Shown: one piece after another, positions 61,952 to 64,000 of the stretch | Position numbering within the stretch: position 1 is the first letter of the stretch | How the letters are laid out: every line of letters begins with the position of its first letter | Assembly: GCA_032162705.1 (NCBI GenBank) | Contig: JAVRON010000081.1 | Coordinates: 1 to 64,000 of the forward strand | Length of the DNA: 64,000 nt | Source: QHXN01 sp032162705 | GTDB lineage: Bacteria; Acidobacteriota; Blastocatellia; Pyrinomonadales; Pyrinomonadaceae | Direction: 5' to 3' | Notes under the pieces: generated by a model | Database searches by the model: none | Told to the model about the DNA's origin: nothing | Seen by the model: only the letters and a program-made list of their open reading frames with translations | Made by a program: the position numbers and the translations under genes

Positions 61952-62926
61952 ATGGGTAAGCTCCAGAAATTCTGGAAGGGACTGATCGCGGGCGGCGCGG
62001 CGGGAGCGGGCGTGGCGGCGCTGGCGGCCTTTAACGCCGCGGTCGCGCGCGAGGTTCCGGAGCCGGAGACGGGCGCTTTGGGCGGCGAGGCGGGCACTTA
62101 CGCCTGGAAGGACAGCCGGCTCTTCTATCGCCACGCCGGGCGAGAGGACGCGCCGCCCGTCCTTTTCATCCACGGCATCGGGGCGGGCACGCGCTCCTTC
62201 ATGTGGCGGCGCAACTTTCTTCCGCTCTCACGCGACTTCCGCGTCTACGCTTTAGACCTCTTAGGCTTCGGCTACTCGGACAAGCCCGCCAGCGCTCCAT
62301 ACTCTTCAGACCTCTACGTCGAACTGATTGCAGACTTTCTACGCGAGGTCGTGGGGCGTCCCGCGGGGCTTGTCGCGCACACGCTCTCGGCGGCCTTTGC
62401 CGCGCGCGTCGCCGACGAGCACGCGGGACTCACAGGCCCGCTCGTTCTGGTCTCGCCCACGGGCGCAGACCATTTGAGCGCGCGGCCCGGGATGACGGGC
62501 GCAGCCTTCTACGGGCTGCTGCACTCGCCCGTGCTCGGCACCTCTTTCTACAACGCCGTGACGAGCGAGCGCGGCGTCCGCGACTACGCGCGCAAACAGC
62601 TCTTCTACGAGAAGCGTTTCGTCACGCCGCGTCTCGTCGCGCACTACTACGCCGTCAGCCACCTGCCCGGCTCGCAGTACGCCGCCACCGCCTTCCTCTC
62701 CGGCTATCTCAACACGGACATCCGCGAGCCTTTCGCGCGCCTGCGCCAGCCCATCACCATCGCGTGGGGCAAGCAGGACACGACCAACCCCATCGAACAG
62801 GCGGGACTTCTGCTGCGACTAAACCAGCGCACGCGCCTCGAAGTCTTCGACCGCTGCCGACAGATGCCGCAGGAGGAGCACGCCGAGCGCTTCAACTCTC
62901 TCCTGCGCGAAGTGTTCCGCGCCTGA
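61952..62926 (+). CDS. Alpha/beta-hydrolase-fold protein lacking catalytic Ser and His (probable pseudoenzyme)
   Basis: 324 residues. An N-terminal hydrophobic helix (GLIAGGAAGAGVAALAAF) suggests membrane attachment. The fold is clear: VLFIHGIGAGTRSF (oxyanion loop), YALDLLGFGYSDKP, and IAWGKQDTTNP with the usual acidic residue. The nucleophile elbow, normally GxSxG, reads A142-H-T144-L-S146, and the usual C-terminal GH reads R303-Q304 before MPQEEHAERF. Both Ser and His positions are therefore substituted, so normal hydrolase activity is unlikely; a binding or regulatory role is inferred. It starts 4 nt after a heptamer hairpin, directly downstream of the RNase gene. Confidence 0.85.
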   Translation: MGKLQKFWKGLIAGGAAGAGVAALAAFNAAVAREVPEPETGALGGEAGTYAWKDSRLFYRHAGREDAPPVLFIHGIGAGTRSFMWRRNFLPLSRDFRVYALDLLGFGYSDKPASAPYSSDLYVELIADFLREVVGRPAGLVAHTLSAAFAARVADEHAGLTGPLVLVSPTGADHLSARPGMTGAAFYGLLHSPVLGTSFYNAVTSERGVRDYARKQLFYEKRFVTPRLVAHYYAVSHLPGSQYAATAFLSGYLNTDIREPFARLRQPITIAWGKQDTTNPIEQAGLLLRLNQRTRLEVFDRCRQMPQEEHAERFNSLLREVFRA

Positions 62927-63140
62927 ACCACCTGGAGCCGACTTTCCAGACCTGCGGCGCACTCCTCTCCGGCGCTCTGGCCGCACGCAGGACGCCGGAG
63001 TTTGACCACCAGAGAAGACGGGCCTTCAAAGAGCGAGCAAAGTGCGCTCAACAGATGCGCTGATGATTCATTGCTGGGGAAAACTTGCGGTCGCTTTCTT
63101 CCTGCTCGTTTTCAACTACTGATTCGCATACTTATGTTTT

Positions 63141-64000
63141 TTAATACACATTGACAACAAGATGCACGACCGTTTCGACGTGGTGCGTTTGAGGGAACAT
63201 GTCGAAGGCGCGGACGGAAGTGACGCGGTAGCCATTTTCGTTAAGGGTGCGCAGGTCGCGCGCGAGTGTGGCGGGGTCGCAGGAGACGTAGGAGATGTGT
63301 TGTGGGCGGAGTGCGATGATTCCGCGGACGGCTTCTGCTTCGGCTCCGGTGCGCGGCGGGTCGAGGAGGACGAAGTCGGCGTGCCCCAACCTTTCGGCGT
63401 GCCGTGCGAGCCATGCTCCGACCGAAGAGGTTTCGACCCGCGCGTTGGTGAGCGCGGCGTCGGCGAGGTTGCGGCGCGCGTACCGTGCGGAGGCGGTGTT
63501 GCCCTCGACGGCAATGACGCTCGCGAACCGGCGTGCGAGCGGGAGCGTGAAAAGACCAACGCCGCTGTAGAGGTCGAGCGCCGTCGCGCCGTCGGCATCG
63601 CGCAACCCTTCGGCGACGAGCACATCGAGCAGCGCGTGGTTGATCTGGAAGAAGCAGCCCGCGTCGAAGCGATAACTCTCGCCGCCGATGCGGCGTACCT
63701 GCTCGCGCTCGTCGCCCGGCTCGACGCGCGGCTCAAGCGACACGCCTTCGTCGCCCTCGACGGCCTCGAACTCGGCGGCATGGGGCAGCCTTCCCTCGCT
63801 CAACAGTCCGCGCAGGCGCACAAGCTGCTCGGCGATGGCCGGCGCGGCAACCGGGCATTCGACCACGTCGCAGATGCGCCGTGTGCCGCGCTCGTAGTAG
63901 CCGAGATGCCGTCGCTGTGGGTCGTGCTGCCAGCGTGCGCGCGAGCGATAGCGCCAGATTTCAGGCGAGGGCGTGATGGGGATTTCCGTAGGCGGCTCGA
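63141..64000 (-). CDS. Partial TrmA/RlmD-family RNA (uracil-5-)-methyltransferase
   Basis: The gene runs off the right edge; about 286 C-terminal residues are visible. It uses SAM to methylate C5 of a uracil in rRNA or tRNA. Motifs: the catalytic-domain start RFDAGCFFQIN, SAM site LDLYSGVGLFTLPLA, DPPRTGAE, the catalytic Cys in YVSCDPATLARDL and the base Glu in DMFPQTHHVETVV. The visible N-terminal part (EIWRYRSRARWQ, then YYERGTRRICDVVECPV) is typical of this family. Whether it is RlmD-, RlmC- or TrmA-like cannot be settled from this part. The gap 62927-63140 shows no gene. Confidence 0.9.
   Translation of the reverse strand, partial: EPPTEIPITPSPEIWRYRSRARWQHDPQRRHLGYYERGTRRICDVVECPVAAPAIAEQLVRLRGLLSEGRLPHAAEFEAVEGDEGVSLEPRVEPGDEREQVRRIGGESYRFDAGCFFQINHALLDVLVAEGLRDADGATALDLYSGVGLFTLPLARRFASVIAVEGNTASARYARRNLADAALTNARVETSSVGAWLARHAERLGHADFVLLDPPRTGAEAEAVRGIIALRPQHISYVSCDPATLARDLRTLNENGYRVTSVRAFDMFPQTHHVETVVHLVVNVY

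Overview
The window is a G+C-rich bacterial chromosome segment. It most likely comes from an acidobacterium of the Blastocatellia type. That placement is an inference from gene content: an ECF sigma factor of the TIGR02999 kind directly upstream of a Ser/Thr kinase with a C-terminal beta-propeller, S9 peptidases, SpoIID fusions, DUF4214 proteins and HEAT proteins behind a sigma/anti-sigma pair. No rRNA or complete tRNA gene is present to confirm it.

Layout. (1) 1-2167 is the end of an integrated, visibly A+T-richer element. Three overlapping minus-strand genes, including a conjugation-type ATPase cut by the window edge, stop just short of a 46-bp 3' fragment of tRNA-Asp at 2122-2167, a typical attachment-site scar. 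(2) 2401-14985 holds molybdenum cofactor genes (moeA, moaC) around an S9 peptidase, a DUF4214 protein, a sigma factor plus receptor-like kinase pair, an M50-type protease and heme A synthase. (3) 15209-25189 is an envelope block on the minus strand: a transpeptidase-SpoIID-peptidase fusion, a membrane protein, a giant alpha-2-macroglobulin and its DUF1175 partner. (4) 25741-44814 is mixed metabolism and stress: trehalose synthase, an EEP-family phosphatase/nuclease, peptide deformylase, a sigma/anti-sigma/HEAT operon, a MATE pump, class A beta-lactamase, msrA, a thiolase and several hypotheticals. (5) 45055-57927 is envelope biogenesis: a PpiD-like chaperone, TerC, a FecR protein, a diguanylate cyclase and the rod-shape operon mreB-mreC-mreD-mrdA-rodA. 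(6) 57928-64000 holds an RNase E/G with a long structured leader and a huge internal insertion, an alpha/beta-hydrolase homologue lacking its catalytic residues, and a partial RNA uracil methyltransferase.

The most unusual feature is non-coding. Many intergenic gaps contain an inverted pair of short tandem repeats, nearly always with a 7-bp period. Each locus uses its own heptamer word, and in several loci a variant unit in one arm is mirrored at the matching place in the other arm. Four loci built on AGTAGTC/AGTAGAC also share a core between the arms. All four junctions of the mreB-rodA operon carry such an element directly before the next start codon. Other palindromes (CACAGAGACACGGAG type, and a 29-bp arm ending GGTCGGGCTTCTGC) fill further gaps. 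Some repeats have supplied the last codons and stop of genes (moaC, the beta-lactamase), and 15- or 18-nt in-frame repeats have expanded protein linkers.

The second notable feature is the RNase E/G. About 580 residues of acidic, Lys-rich and Arg-Glu-Gly-rich sequence with a recurring FERI/V-x-D motif interrupt its S1 domain, and a strong hairpin sits just upstream of its ribosome binding site.
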